A model generated the notes under the pieces. It saw only the letters and a program-made list of their open reading frames with translations. It did no database searches and was not told the origin of the DNA. The position numbers were made by a program, and so were the translations under genes. DNA of 56,459 nucleotides from Pseudomonadota bacterium (GTDB taxonomy: Bacteria > Pseudomonadota > Alphaproteobacteria > Rhizobiales > Aestuariivirgaceae), in the NCBI GenBank assembly GCA_963205315.1, contig CAUJIO010000044.1:1-56459 (forward strand), read 5' to 3'. Numbering within the stretch: the first letter of the stretch is position 1; each line of letters starts with the position of its first letter. Below, one piece after another: positions 40,728 to 49,714 of the stretch.

Positions 40728-42818
40728 ATGAACATCATCCCGAACATCAGGACCGGATTTTCGGTCTGCCCGCATGATTGCCCCTCTGCCTGTGCGCTGG
40801 AGGTGGAATTGCTGGACGAGCGCACCATCGGACGGGTGCGGGGCGCCAAGGACAACTCCTATACGCTGGGGGTGATCTGCGAGAAAGTCGGGCGCTATGC
40901 CGAGCGCATCCACCATCCGGACCGGCTGCTTTATCCGATGAAGCGCAAGGGGCCGAAGGGCTCGGGCGAGTTCACCCGTATTTCTTGGGACGATGCGATG
41001 GGCGAGACGGCGGAGGCCTTCCTCAAGGCCGAGGCCAAATATGGTGCTGAAGCCGTCTGGCCGTATTTCTATGCCGGTACGATGGGCTATGTGATGCGCG
41101 ACGGCATCAACCGGCTCAGGCACGCCAAGGGCTATTCCAACATGTACGACACGTTCTGCGTGGCGCTATCGTGGACGGGCTTTCTGGCGGGTACGGGTTC
41201 CATTTCTGGCGTCGATCCGCGCGAGATGCAGAAATCGGATCTCATCGTCATCTGGGGCGGCAACCCGGTGAACACCCAGGTCAATGTCATGACCCACGCG
41301 ATGAAGGCGCGTAAGGATCGCGGCGCCAAGATCGCGTGCGTCGATATCTACGACACCGGCACCATGAAGCAGGCGGACATCAAGCTGCTCATTCGTCCGG
41401 GCACGGATGGTGCGCTCGCCTGCGCCATCATGCATGTGCTGTTCCGCGACCGCCATGCCGACCGCGAATATCTGGCGCAATACACTGATGTCTCGCCGGA
41501 GTTCGAGGCGCATCTGAAAACCCGGACGCCGGAATGGGCATCGCAGATCTGCGATATTCCGGTGGCCGAGATCGAGGCCTTTGCCAAGCTGATCGGCCAG
41601 ACGCCGCGGAGTTTCTTCCGGCTTGGCTATGGCTTCACGCGCTCGCGCAACGGTTCGGTCAACATGCATGCGGTGTCGTGCATTCCGGCGATCACGGGCG
41701 CCTGGCAATATGAGGGTGGTGGCGCGCTGCATTCCAACAGCGGCATGTACCGCATGAACAAGACGATGATCGAGGGGCTGGACGTCCGCAAACCCGGCGT
41801 GCGCACCATCGACCAGAGCCGCATCGGACCGGCTTTGCTCAACGATGCTTACGATCTGGCCGGCGGGCCGCCGGTGACGGCGATGATCATCCAGAACACC
41901 AATCCCGCCTCGGTGGCGCCCGACCAGACCAAGGTGAAACAGGGCCTGGCGCGCGAGGACCTGTTCACCTGCGTGCATGAGCAGTTCATGACCGAGACGG
42001 CAAAGTTCGCGGACATCGTGCTGCCGGCGACGATGTTCCTCGAGCATGACGACATCTATCAGGGCGGTGGCCACAGCCATCTGATGTACGGCCGCAAGCT
42101 GGTGGAAGCGCCGGGCGAGTGCCGCAACAATCACGAGGTGATCTGCGAACTCGCTGGCCGCGTCGGGGCGAAGCATCCGGGATTCGAGATGAGCCCCCGG
42201 GAACATATCGACTGGTGCATGGTGAATTCGAAGCGGCCGGGCCTTGAGCGGCTTGACGACGAGAACTGGATTGACGTGCAGCCGGATTTCGAGACGGCAC
42301 ATAATCTCAAAGGCTTCGGCCACGCCGACGGCAGGTTCCATTTCCGGCCGCGCTGGGGCTCGGTGAGGTTCAAGGGAGCCGCAGCGTCGCTCGGTCCCAC
42401 GGACAAGCTGCCGGAGTTTCCGGATTATTGCGCGGTGATCGAGGAAGCGACGGAAGAGTATCCGTTCCGGCTTGCAACCAGCCCGGCGCGCACGTTCCTC
42501 AATTCCAGCTTCAACGAGACACCGTCATCGCTCAAGCGCGAGGGGCGCCCGACGCTCTTCGTGCACCCTGACGACCTGGCTGCTGCCGGGCTGGCCGATG
42601 GCGACAAGGTGAAGGTGGGGAGTGCGCGCGGCGTGGTGACGCTGCATGCCAAGGCGCATGACGGCCAGCGGCGCGGTGTGCTGATCGCCGAATCGATCTG
42701 GCCCAACGAAGCCTTCGAGGATGGGCAGGGCATCAACACCCTGACCGGTTGCGACCAGCCGGCCCCCAGCGGCGGCGGCGCCTTCCACGACAACCGGGTG
42801 TGGCTCAAACCCGCCTGA
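40728..42818 (+). CDS. Molybdopterin-dependent oxidoreductase, orphan
   Basis: A 696-residue catalytic subunit of the DMSO-reductase superfamily. A 4Fe-4S site uses Cys14, Cys18, Cys22 and Cys51 in VCPHDCPSACAL and GVICEKVG. The molybdopterin domain includes VIWGGNPVNTQVNVM and IIQNTNPASVAPDQTKVKQG, and the C-terminal pterin-binding domain (about 590-690) contains VHPDDLAAAGLADGDKVKV and INTLTGCDQPAPSGGGAFHD. The electron-transfer and chaperone partners usual for this superfamily are not adjacent. It resembles uncharacterised members annotated near formate or thiosulfate-type enzymes; the substrate is unknown. No Tat motif is seen, so the protein is probably cytoplasmic. Confidence 0.92.
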   Translation: MNIIPNIRTGFSVCPHDCPSACALEVELLDERTIGRVRGAKDNSYTLGVICEKVGRYAERIHHPDRLLYPMKRKGPKGSGEFTRISWDDAMGETAEAFLKAEAKYGAEAVWPYFYAGTMGYVMRDGINRLRHAKGYSNMYDTFCVALSWTGFLAGTGSISGVDPREMQKSDLIVIWGGNPVNTQVNVMTHAMKARKDRGAKIACVDIYDTGTMKQADIKLLIRPGTDGALACAIMHVLFRDRHADREYLAQYTDVSPEFEAHLKTRTPEWASQICDIPVAEIEAFAKLIGQTPRSFFRLGYGFTRSRNGSVNMHAVSCIPAITGAWQYEGGGALHSNSGMYRMNKTMIEGLDVRKPGVRTIDQSRIGPALLNDAYDLAGGPPVTAMIIQNTNPASVAPDQTKVKQGLAREDLFTCVHEQFMTETAKFADIVLPATMFLEHDDIYQGGGHSHLMYGRKLVEAPGECRNNHEVICELAGRVGAKHPGFEMSPREHIDWCMVNSKRPGLERLDDENWIDVQPDFETAHNLKGFGHADGRFHFRPRWGSVRFKGAAASLGPTDKLPEFPDYCAVIEEATEEYPFRLATSPARTFLNSSFNETPSSLKREGRPTLFVHPDDLAAAGLADGDKVKVGSARGVVTLHAKAHDGQRRGVLIAESIWPNEAFEDGQGINTLTGCDQPAPSGGGAFHDNRVWLKPA

Positions 42819-42935
42819 ACGGCTGCGAACATGAACGCCGGATGAACGGCCACCTCAGCCTGGTTTCACGTTCCTGACGCTAATGTGCCCTCAAGTTCAC
42901 ATGATTTGAGGCCATAAGGCCTTCCGAGGTTGAAA

Positions 42936-43169
42936 ATGTCGATGTCGCGCAAAGCAATGATCCTGATGGCGGTGATGCTGGCCCTGGCCACTGCGGCGAC
43001 TGCTGCCACAGCTTTTGCCGGCACGTCCAAGAAGCACCCGTCCGTCGCTCGCCAGGTTGTTGCGGCGATCGAATTGTCCTCAGACCGGGCAAGGGCCACA
43101 ACGGTGAAATCGATGAAGACCCGTGACATCCGGCTGACCTCGGGCTTCAAGGCGCCGGTGCGTCGCTAG
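42936..43169 (+). CDS. Very small exported protein of unknown function
   Basis: A 77-residue protein whose first 26 residues are a signal peptide (MSMSRKAMILMAVMLALATA, cleavage near AFA/GTS). The mature 50 residues are basic, ending TRDIRLTSGFKAPVRR, with no cysteine. The ATG at 42936 has GAGG six bases upstream; a TTG in frame at 42930 could also start. It sits alone between the molybdopterin gene and a convergent nucleoside hydrolase. I do not recognise the family. Coding status is likely from the signal peptide and ribosome site. Confidence 0.6.
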   Translation: MSMSRKAMILMAVMLALATAATAATAFAGTSKKHPSVARQVVAAIELSSDRARATTVKSMKTRDIRLTSGFKAPVRR

Positions 43170-43215
43170 AGTTGCCAGCGCTCGATGCCGCGTAGAGGTT
43201 TGCCCGCCTTGTTCG

Positions 43216-44160
43216 CTAGGGAAGTTTGGCGATCCGATCGATCAGCAAGTTGAAGAAAGCCTCGGCGTCGATACTGCGGACCACGGTAGCGTTGCGCGGG
43301 CGCTTGGTGACCCCCCACCAGTCCACAACGGTGGCTCCCATGGTCAATTCCGATTCGCATTCGACGGAGACATTGACCAGCCTGCCGGTGAATAGGCTGG
43401 GCTTCAGCAGCCACGCGATGACGCAAGGATCGTGAAGCGGGCCGCCGTCCGTACCGTATTTGTTTTCATCGAACCGCTCAAAGAAATCCAGCATCGCCGC
43501 GACAGCGGGACCGGATGCGTTGGGCATGGCGCGGAAGGCTTCGACGCGGCTGGCCGTCGTTAGTGCCTGATGGGTGCAGTCGAGCGGAATTAGGGTGAGG
43601 GGGATGCCTGCCTCGAAGACGATGCGTGCCGCATGCGGATCAACATAGATGTTAAATTCGGCCGAGGGCGTGACATTGCCCTGTTCGAAATAACCACCGC
43701 CCATGGCGACGATCTGCTTGATGCGCGATGCAATGCGGGGTTCACGCACCAGGGCCAGGGCAACGTTGGTAAGTGGCCCGAGCGTGCAGAGCGTGATCGT
43801 GCCGGCGGGGTGGGACATGAACGTGTCCACCAGGAAATCCACGGCGTGCTGCGTCTGCAATGGCATGACAGGATCCGGCAGGACAGGACCGTCGAGCCCG
43901 GTCTTGCCGTGGACTTCTTCGGCTGTGACCAGACTGCGCACCATGGGCCGGATGGCGCCGGAGTAGACCTTGATGTCGGATCTTCCGGCCAGCTCGCAGA
44001 TCTTGCGGGCGTTCAGTTCTGTCAGCGCGAGGGGTACGTTGCCGGCGACCGCCGTGATGCCCAGCACCTCGAACTCGGGTGATGCCAGGGCCAGCAGGAT
44101 CGCTACGGCGTCATCCTGACCGGGATCGGTGTCGATGATGATGGGATGCGGCTTGCTCAT
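43216..44160 (-). CDS. Inosine/uridine-preferring nucleoside hydrolase
   Basis: A 314-residue nucleoside N-ribohydrolase, which cleaves nucleosides to base and ribose. The metal-binding DTDPGQDDAVAI motif is at the N-terminus, followed by GITAVAGNVPLALTELNARK, VDFLVDTFMSHPAGTITLCT and the loop LTLIPLDCTHQALTTASRVE near residue 200. Length is typical. It stands alone, convergent with the very small exported protein. The exact base preference is not set by these motifs. Confidence 0.94.
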   Translation of the reverse strand: MSKPHPIIIDTDPGQDDAVAILLALASPEFEVLGITAVAGNVPLALTELNARKICELAGRSDIKVYSGAIRPMVRSLVTAEEVHGKTGLDGPVLPDPVMPLQTQHAVDFLVDTFMSHPAGTITLCTLGPLTNVALALVREPRIASRIKQIVAMGGGYFEQGNVTPSAEFNIYVDPHAARIVFEAGIPLTLIPLDCTHQALTTASRVEAFRAMPNASGPAVAAMLDFFERFDENKYGTDGGPLHDPCVIAWLLKPSLFTGRLVNVSVECESELTMGATVVDWWGVTKRPRNATVVRSIDAEAFFNLLIDRIAKLP

Positions 44161-44327
44161 GATTTACTCCTCACCGGGAAAGGAGCCGTCTTAGAGGACC
44201 GAGCTTGTGCGGGCAATTGCCAAAGGCCTGCATGGAACGCTGATCAGCGCAGCCGTGGGAATGCAGCGTGGCGCCGTTGAGCGTCATCATTGTGTTTTTC
44301 CATGCGGCCGGGTCATACTGACACGCT

Positions 44328-44346
44328 GCTGACAAATCATGTCAGC
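44328..44346. promoter_or_regulatory. Inverted repeat upstream of the WYL regulator
   Basis: GCTGACA (44328-44334) and TGTCAGC (44340-44346) form a perfect 7-bp dyad with a five-base centre, 22 bases before the ATG of the WYL gene. The placement suits an operator, most simply for self-control. It also lies in the divergent region of the nucleoside hydrolase (start 44160). Confidence 0.45.
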
Positions 44347-44368
44347 ACATCTGCGTTACGGTGATGAC

Positions 44369-45082
44369 ATGAGACGCGCCGAACGATTGTTGCAACTGCT
44401 GCAGATTCTCCGCCGGCACCGCCGGCCGGTGACGGGTGACGCCATCGCGCAAGAGCTGGAAGTGTCGCTGCGCACGGTCTATCGCGACATCGCTTCGCTG
44501 ATCGCCGATCGCGTGCCGATCCGCGGCGAGGCGGGTGTCGGCTATGTGCTGGGCGAAGGCTTCGACTTGCCGCCGCTGATGTTCACGCCGGACGAGCTGG
44601 AAGCCGTGATGCTGGGCTTGCGCTGGGTGGCAAGGCGCGGTGACGGTCAATTGTCGCGAGCCGCACAGGACACGGTGTCGAAGATCGGGGCGGTATTGCC
44701 CGAGCGTCTGAGGCCGTTCCTGTTCGATGCCGGTTTGCTGGTGCCGCCGGGCGACCGTGTCATCCGGGATTCCGTCGACGTGGCGCAATTGCGCAATGCC
44801 ATTCGCGAAGGGCGGAAGGCCGAACTGCTCTACAAGGCAGAAGACGGCAAGCAAACGCAGCGGGTGATCTGGCCGCTGGCGGTGGCTTACTACGATGCCC
44901 AACGGCTGATCGTGGCGTGGTGCGAACTGCGCCAGGCATTCCGTTCTTTCCGCACCGACCGGATGGTGAGCATGGCGGTGCTGGAACAGAAATATCCCGG
45001 CCGCCGCAAGGCTTTACTGAAACAAATGCATGAAGAGCTTGAACGTACTCACGGGGTGCGGGACATGGATGTATTCAGTTGA
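44369..45082 (+). CDS. YafY-type HTH and WYL domain regulator
   Basis: A 237-residue regulator. Residues about 1-60 are an HTH_11 winged helix (MRRAERLLQLLQILRRHRRP, DAIAQELEVSLRTVYRDIAS), and about 140-215 hold the WYL ligand domain (VIWPLAVAYYDAQRLIVAWC, FRSFRTDRMVSMAVLE). WYL regulators sense nucleic-acid or other ligands and often sit by defence genes, but YafY-type ones like this are common chromosomal regulators. The ATG at 44369 is used because it follows the GGTGATGA segment and gives family length. The last eight bases overlap the convergent purN stop. Confidence 0.92.
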   Translation: MRRAERLLQLLQILRRHRRPVTGDAIAQELEVSLRTVYRDIASLIADRVPIRGEAGVGYVLGEGFDLPPLMFTPDELEAVMLGLRWVARRGDGQLSRAAQDTVSKIGAVLPERLRPFLFDAGLLVPPGDRVIRDSVDVAQLRNAIREGRKAELLYKAEDGKQTQRVIWPLAVAYYDAQRLIVAWCELRQAFRSFRTDRMVSMAVLEQKYPGRRKALLKQMHEELERTHGVRDMDVFS

Positions 45083-45653
45083 GCTGCCGGGCCAGCATGG
45101 CCAGCGCTTGGGGATAAATCCTGTGTTCCTCCGACAGCACGCGGGCGGAGAGCGTATCGGGCGTGTCGTCCGGCAGAACGGGGACCTGGGCTTGCAGAAT
45201 GACGGGACCGGCATCCAGCTCGGCCGTCACATGATGCACGGTGCAGCCGTGGACCTTGGCACCATCGGCCAGGGCACGTTCATGGGTGTGAAGGCCCTTG
45301 TACGCCGGCAGCAGCGAAGGATGGATGTTGATCATGCGGCCTAGCCAGCCGGAGATGAACCCGGGTGTCAGGATGCGCATGAATCCGGCGCAGGCGATGA
45401 TCTCGACGTTCATCTTTCGCAAATAGGCGTCCAGCGCCGCTTCGAATGACTCACGCGTCGCAAAATGCTTGTGGTTGATGAGCTCGGCAGCGATGCCGTG
45501 GCTTGCGGCATATTCCAGTCCCTTTGCATCGGCGCGGTTCGAGACGACACAGACGATCTCGGCGGGATAGGCAGGATCGCGTGCGGCTTCGACCAGCGCC
45601 ATCATGTTGGAGCCGCGCCCTGAAATCAGGACGCCGACGCGGGCCTTGATCAT
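45075..45653 (-). CDS. purN: Phosphoribosylglycinamide formyltransferase
   Basis: PurN transfers a formyl group from 10-formyl-tetrahydrofolate to GAR, step three of purine synthesis. The 192 residues contain [20 protein letters not shown] (phosphate site), [12 protein letters not shown] and [20 protein letters not shown], which includes the catalytic Asn and His, with [15 protein letters not shown] (Asp) further on. The start overlaps the purM stop by four bases. The stop overlaps the convergent WYL gene by eight bases. Confidence 0.97.
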   Translation of the reverse strand: MIKARVGVLISGRGSNMMALVEAARDPAYPAEIVCVVSNRADAKGLEYAASHGIAAELINHKHFATRESFEAALDAYLRKMNVEIIACAGFMRILTPGFISGWLGRMINIHPSLLPAYKGLHTHERALADGAKVHGCTVHHVTAELDAGPVILQAQVPVLPDDTPDTLSARVLSEEHRIYPQALAMLARQLN

Positions 45654-46735
45654 TTCACACTCAGTGTGCCGGACAGTGCCACCTGTTCTTCTGTGCCCTT
45701 GCGCTTGCGGATTGTGCCAAGCGTGACCACGGTTTCGCCCGACCGCTTGAGCGAGGCCGCAACCTTCTTGGCATCCTTGGCGGCTACGACGACGATCATG
45801 CCAATGCCGCAGTTGAACGTGCGCAGCATTTCACGCTCGGCCACGCCACCGACAGCCTGCAGCCAGTTGAAGACCGCTGTGTAGGGCACCTGATCGAGAT
45901 CGATGTCGGCGACCGCGGTCTTGGGCAATACGCGTGGAATGTTTTCGATGAAGCCGCCGCCGGTTATGTGGGCCAGCGCCTTAACCGCACTCGTGGCCTT
46001 GATGGTCTTCAGCACGGACTTCACATAGATGCGCGTCGGGGTGAGAAGGGCTTCAGCCAGGGTTTTCGACTTGTCGAAGGGGGCTTTGGCGGAATAGGCC
46101 AAGCCGCTCACGTCGACCAGCTTGCGAACCAGCGAATAGCCATTGGAATGCGGGCCCGACGAGGCGAGGCCGAGGATCACGTCGCCTGGCTTCACGTCCT
46201 TATTCGGCAGCAAGTTCTTGCGCTCGGCGGCACCGACCGCGAAGCCCGCAAGATCATAGTCTCCGCCATGGTACATGCCCGGCATCTCGGCGGTTTCCCC
46301 GCCGATCAGGGCGCAGCCCGCCTGCTTGCAGCCATCGGCGATGCCGGCGATCACTTCCCGCGCGGCAACCACATCCAGCTTTCCCGTGGCGTAATAGTCC
46401 AGAAAGAACAGGGGTTCGGCACCTTGCACCACCAGATCATTGACCGACATGGCGACCAGATCGATGCCGACGCCGTGGTGGCGGCCGGTTTCAATGGCGA
46501 TGCGAAGCTTGGTGCCGACACCGTCGTTGGCCGCTACCAGAACGGGGTCCTTGAAGCCGCAGGCCTTGAGATCGAAGAGGCCGCCAAAGCCACCGAGCGC
46601 CGAATCGGCGCCCTTGCGGCGGGTTGATTTCGCCAGAGGCTTGATTGCCTCGACCAGGGCGTTGCCTGCTGAGATGTCCACGCCCGCGTCGGCGTAGCTG
46701 ATCCCGTTACCTGCTGCTTGTTTCGCGCCGCTCAT
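45650..46735 (-). CDS. purM: Phosphoribosylformylglycinamidine cyclo-ligase
   Basis: PurM makes aminoimidazole ribonucleotide from FGAM using ATP, step five of purine synthesis. The start at 46735 gives 361 residues beginning [20 protein letters not shown]. Characteristic segments are [40 protein letters not shown] and [16 protein letters not shown], with a glycine-rich stretch [16 protein letters not shown]. The frame is open upstream to 46753, but only this ATG fits the usual N-terminus. purM-purN form a coupled operon. Confidence 0.97.
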   Translation of the reverse strand: MSGAKQAAGNGISYADAGVDISAGNALVEAIKPLAKSTRRKGADSALGGFGGLFDLKACGFKDPVLVAANDGVGTKLRIAIETGRHHGVGIDLVAMSVNDLVVQGAEPLFFLDYYATGKLDVVAAREVIAGIADGCKQAGCALIGGETAEMPGMYHGGDYDLAGFAVGAAERKNLLPNKDVKPGDVILGLASSGPHSNGYSLVRKLVDVSGLAYSAKAPFDKSKTLAEALLTPTRIYVKSVLKTIKATSAVKALAHITGGGFIENIPRVLPKTAVADIDLDQVPYTAVFNWLQAVGGVAEREMLRTFNCGIGMIVVVAAKDAKKVAASLKRSGETVVTLGTIRKRKGTEEQVALSGTLSVK

Positions 46736-46831
46736 GCCGCTAGTTTGCCCCAATTCTCTGGTGGGAGTGCTGTATCAAGCGGCGTCCATACCCCGAAGTG
46801 CTTTGCGAATAAAGCGCGCTCGTGCCGCCGG

Positions 46832-47998
46832 ATGAAGATGTGGAAACCTGGGACCGGCAGTTTGATCGATTTTCGTGTGTGGATTGGCCGGATCTGGGGC
46901 CGGACATGGCTGGCCTTCGCGGCCGGGATTCTGGTGTGTGGCATATCGCTTCCGGCTCAAGCAGGCGGACCGATCGAAACTAGTGTGTTTGCCGTCCAGG
47001 GTGTCGATGTCGACGTGACCAGTACGGACGCCACCGCTGCCAAGAACCAGGCGCTGATGGATGTGCAGGTGAAGGCCTTCTACCAGCTGGTCGAAAAGCT
47101 CGGCACGCCAGAACTCGCCGCCGACCTACAGACGAAGCTCAAACCGGAAGACATCGTGCCCTATCTGCGATCGCTATCGATCGAACAGGAAACATCGGCG
47201 CCGGGCCGTTATATCGGCAAGTTCACTGTGCGGTTCCTGCCGGCCAAGATGCAGAAGTTTTTCGAGGATTACGGCATCAACGTCCCGACGCGGCAGGCCG
47301 AGCCGATACTCATCCTGCCCGTCTGGCGTGGGGCAGACGCCAACAAGATGTGGGAAGACAATGGCTGGCGGAAAGCCTGGCTCGACCTGAACGGTGAGCA
47401 GGGGCTGGTGCCACTCATCGTGCCTTTGGGCGATCTTGAGGATACCGAGACGCTGACGGTGGAGGATGCGCTTCACAACGATCCGATCAAGCTTGAGGCG
47501 ATTCGGAAGCGCTATGGCGCCCCGAGCCTTCTGGTGGCGCAGGCGCAGCCCCAGGCAGATGGCGGCTTGCACGTCTACATCGAGGGCGAGACGCGCCTCG
47601 GCAAGGTGACCTTCAACAAGATCTACAAGGCCGACGACAATCAGCCCGAATCGGCGGCAGCCGGCGCTGTGGCAAAATTCCAGGAACTGATTCAGAACAC
47701 CTACAAGAAGCGCGAGGCCAAGGTCGCGGCCGCGGCAGAAGCAGAGAAGAACGCCAACAGAACCCAAGGCATGGCGGTCGCGGTGCCGTTTGGCAGCCCG
47801 CGCGAATGGAATGCCATCCGCTCGCGCATCCTGACGACGCCGAATGTCATTGGCGTCGACCTCACGACGCTTTCGGCGGAAGGGGCGGTGATCAAGCTGA
47901 TGTTTTCGCGGTCACTGGAGGACCTGACCGGAAATCTCGAGAGGGCCGGCCTGCGACTGTCGCAGTATGGCTCGACCTGGGTCATCCAGCCAATGTGA
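46832..47998 (+). CDS. DUF2066 domain exported protein
   Basis: A 388-residue protein with a membrane or signal segment near residues 22-48 (TWLAFAAGILVCGISLPAQA, cleavage after AQA). The mature part matches DUF2066: FAVQGVDVDVTSTDATAAKN, VKAFYQLVEKLGTPELAADL, APGRYIGKFTVRFLPAKMQ and ILPVWRGADANKMWEDNGWR. The family is common before the phosphatidyltransferase and permease seen next; its function is unknown. Start is uncertain: ATG at 46832 or 46838, both with weak ribosome sites. It is divergent from purM, and the next gene begins four bases after its stop. Confidence 0.85.
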   Translation: MKMWKPGTGSLIDFRVWIGRIWGRTWLAFAAGILVCGISLPAQAGGPIETSVFAVQGVDVDVTSTDATAAKNQALMDVQVKAFYQLVEKLGTPELAADLQTKLKPEDIVPYLRSLSIEQETSAPGRYIGKFTVRFLPAKMQKFFEDYGINVPTRQAEPILILPVWRGADANKMWEDNGWRKAWLDLNGEQGLVPLIVPLGDLEDTETLTVEDALHNDPIKLEAIRKRYGAPSLLVAQAQPQADGGLHVYIEGETRLGKVTFNKIYKADDNQPESAAAGAVAKFQELIQNTYKKREAKVAAAAEAEKNANRTQGMAVAVPFGSPREWNAIRSRILTTPNVIGVDLTTLSAEGAVIKLMFSRSLEDLTGNLERAGLRLSQYGSTWVIQPM

Positions 47999-48002
47999 TG
48001 GC

Positions 48003-48569
48003 ATGTATATCCCCAATCTCATCACCTTCGCCCGCATTATCCTGGTGCCCGTCACAGTCTGGCTGATCATTTCAGAGGCCTACGGCTGGGCCTTCATCAG
48101 CTTCGTGGTGGCGGGTGTGAGCGACGGCATCGACGGTTTCCTGGCGCGCCGTTTCAACTGGCGCACCGAACTCGGCGCCTATCTCGATCCGATGGCGGAC
48201 AAGGCGCTGATGGCCTCGGTTTACGTGACACTCGGCGTGTTGAAGGCGTTGCCGGCCTGGCTGGTGATCATCGTTGTCTCGCGAGACGTGCTGATCGTGG
48301 CGGCCATCCTGCTGTCGCGGCTGCTCGACAAGCCGGTGCGGGTGGCGCCGCTGATGTTGAGCAAGCTGAACACCGTCGTGCAGATCGCCTTCGTGGTGCT
48401 GGTGCTGGGCGTGGCAGCGCTTGGCCGCCCGCTGGATGCACTTGTAAACTACGGCAGCATTCCCGTCGCGCTGTTGACGGTGGCCTCGGGTGCAGCCTAT
48501 CTCAAGGCTTGGCTTGAGCACATGAATGACCAGGCGCCAGGCGCGCCGCGGGAGGGACCGTCTCCATGA
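48003..48569 (+). CDS. CDP-alcohol phosphatidyltransferase, PgsA-like
   Basis: A 188-residue membrane enzyme carrying the CDP-alcohol phosphotransferase motif, DGIDGFLARRFNWRTELG then AYLDPMADK, which fits D-G-x2-A-R-x8-G-x3-D-x3-D. It also starts MYIPNLITFARIILVPVTVW, the typical PgsA/Pcs N-terminus, and has about five hydrophobic segments. It probably transfers a phosphatidyl group to glycerol phosphate or a related alcohol; a second, longer PgsA is usual in these bacteria, so the exact substrate is uncertain. It overlaps the permease gene by four bases. Confidence 0.9.
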   Translation: MYIPNLITFARIILVPVTVWLIISEAYGWAFISFVVAGVSDGIDGFLARRFNWRTELGAYLDPMADKALMASVYVTLGVLKALPAWLVIIVVSRDVLIVAAILLSRLLDKPVRVAPLMLSKLNTVVQIAFVVLVLGVAALGRPLDALVNYGSIPVALLTVASGAAYLKAWLEHMNDQAPGAPREGPSP

Positions 48570-49714
48570 CACTGCAGCGGCAGTTTGCCATCTGGGCCAT
48601 CTCGCTTCTGGTGCTGGTGGTGTTCCTGTGGGTGTTCAGCTCCATTCTGTTGCCCTTCATCGCCGGGCTGGTTCTGGCTTATTTTCTCGATCCGGTGGCG
48701 GACGCACTGGAACGGCTGGGCCTGCCGCGGCTGGCGGCGGCGCTGTTGATTGTGGTGTCATCCATTCTCGTGCTGGTGGTCGCGCTGATCATTCTGGCGC
48801 CGATGCTGGCGGAACAGATTGGGCGTTTCGCCACCGACCTGCCATTGCTGATCAAGACTCTGGTCGAGCGTTTCAACGAACTGGCGCCGCAATGGATCAA
48901 GGATGCGATCGCGAATACCGGTGCGGACGTCCAGGGTTCGGTGACGGGTATTGCGGGCAAGGCGGCGGAATGGATCCTGACTGTTCTATCTACGCTGCTG
49001 TCAGGTGGCATGGCGCTGGTCAATCTCGTCTCGCTGCTGGTGGTCACGCCGATCGTCGCATTCTACTTGCTGGAAGACTGGGATGTGATCATCGCCAAGG
49101 TGGACAGCTGGCTGCCGCGTGACCACGTGCACACGGTCCGGGCGCTGGGCCGCGACATCAACATGGCGATGGCCGGCTTCATCCGCGGGCAGGGGACCGT
49201 GTGCCTGTTGCTGGGATTCTTCTATGCCGTGGCACTTTCGGTTGCCGGATTGAAGTTCGGGCTGGCCATCGGACTGGTGGCCGGCTTTCTGACCTTCATT
49301 CCTTATGCCGGGTCACTCATCGGTGGCGTGCTGGCGATCGGGGTGGCATTGGTGCAGTTCTGGCCCGACACGTGGTCGATCCTGCTGGTCGTCGGAATTT
49401 TCCTGGCCGGACAATTCATCGAGGGCAATTTCCTGTCGCCCAAACTGGTGGGCAAGAGCGTGGGGCTGCATCCGGTGTGGCTGATGTTCGCCTTGTTTGC
49501 CTTCGGCTATGCCTTCGGTTTCGTCGGACTGCTCCTGGCTGTGCCGTTGGCGGCTGTGGCGGGCGTGCTGGTGCGCTTTGGCTTGCGCCAGTATCTCAAC
49601 AGCAACCTCTATATCGGCAGCAGCAACGAGCTGTCCGATCCAGTGCCGGTGCCAGTCGAATTGATCGACGCGGATATCGGCCAGCCGGCGCGCGAGGCAC
49701 GATCAGGTTCATGA
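48566..49714 (+). CDS. AI-2E family (PerM-like) permease
   Basis: A 382-residue membrane protein with about eight hydrophobic segments: LLVLVVFLWVFSSILLPFIA and LVLAYFLDPVADALERLG at the N-terminus, LIVVSSILVLVVALIILAPM next, and a conserved C-terminal block LVTPIVAFYLLEDWDVIIAK. Further landmarks are GLAIGLVAGFLTFIPYAGSL and FLAGQFIEGNFLSPKLVGKS, typical of the AI-2E transporter family (TqsA/PerM). A role in exporting an autoinducer is not implied by this name. It overlaps the preceding gene and hdaA (ATGA at 49711-49714). Confidence 0.9.
   Translation: MTLQRQFAIWAISLLVLVVFLWVFSSILLPFIAGLVLAYFLDPVADALERLGLPRLAAALLIVVSSILVLVVALIILAPMLAEQIGRFATDLPLLIKTLVERFNELAPQWIKDAIANTGADVQGSVTGIAGKAAEWILTVLSTLLSGGMALVNLVSLLVVTPIVAFYLLEDWDVIIAKVDSWLPRDHVHTVRALGRDINMAMAGFIRGQGTVCLLLGFFYAVALSVAGLKFGLAIGLVAGFLTFIPYAGSLIGGVLAIGVALVQFWPDTWSILLVVGIFLAGQFIEGNFLSPKLVGKSVGLHPVWLMFALFAFGYAFGFVGLLLAVPLAAVAGVLVRFGLRQYLNSNLYIGSSNELSDPVPVPVELIDADIGQPAREARSGS

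Noticed and set aside
41166-42341. A 391-residue minus-strand frame within the molybdopterin gene
   Set aside because: Antisense shadow of a well-supported gene; no recognised motif and no ribosome site.
44369-45082. WYL regulator as part of a defence island with the Mrr-like gene
   Set aside because: The two genes are 29 kb apart with core genes between them, and this YafY-type form is common outside defence loci.
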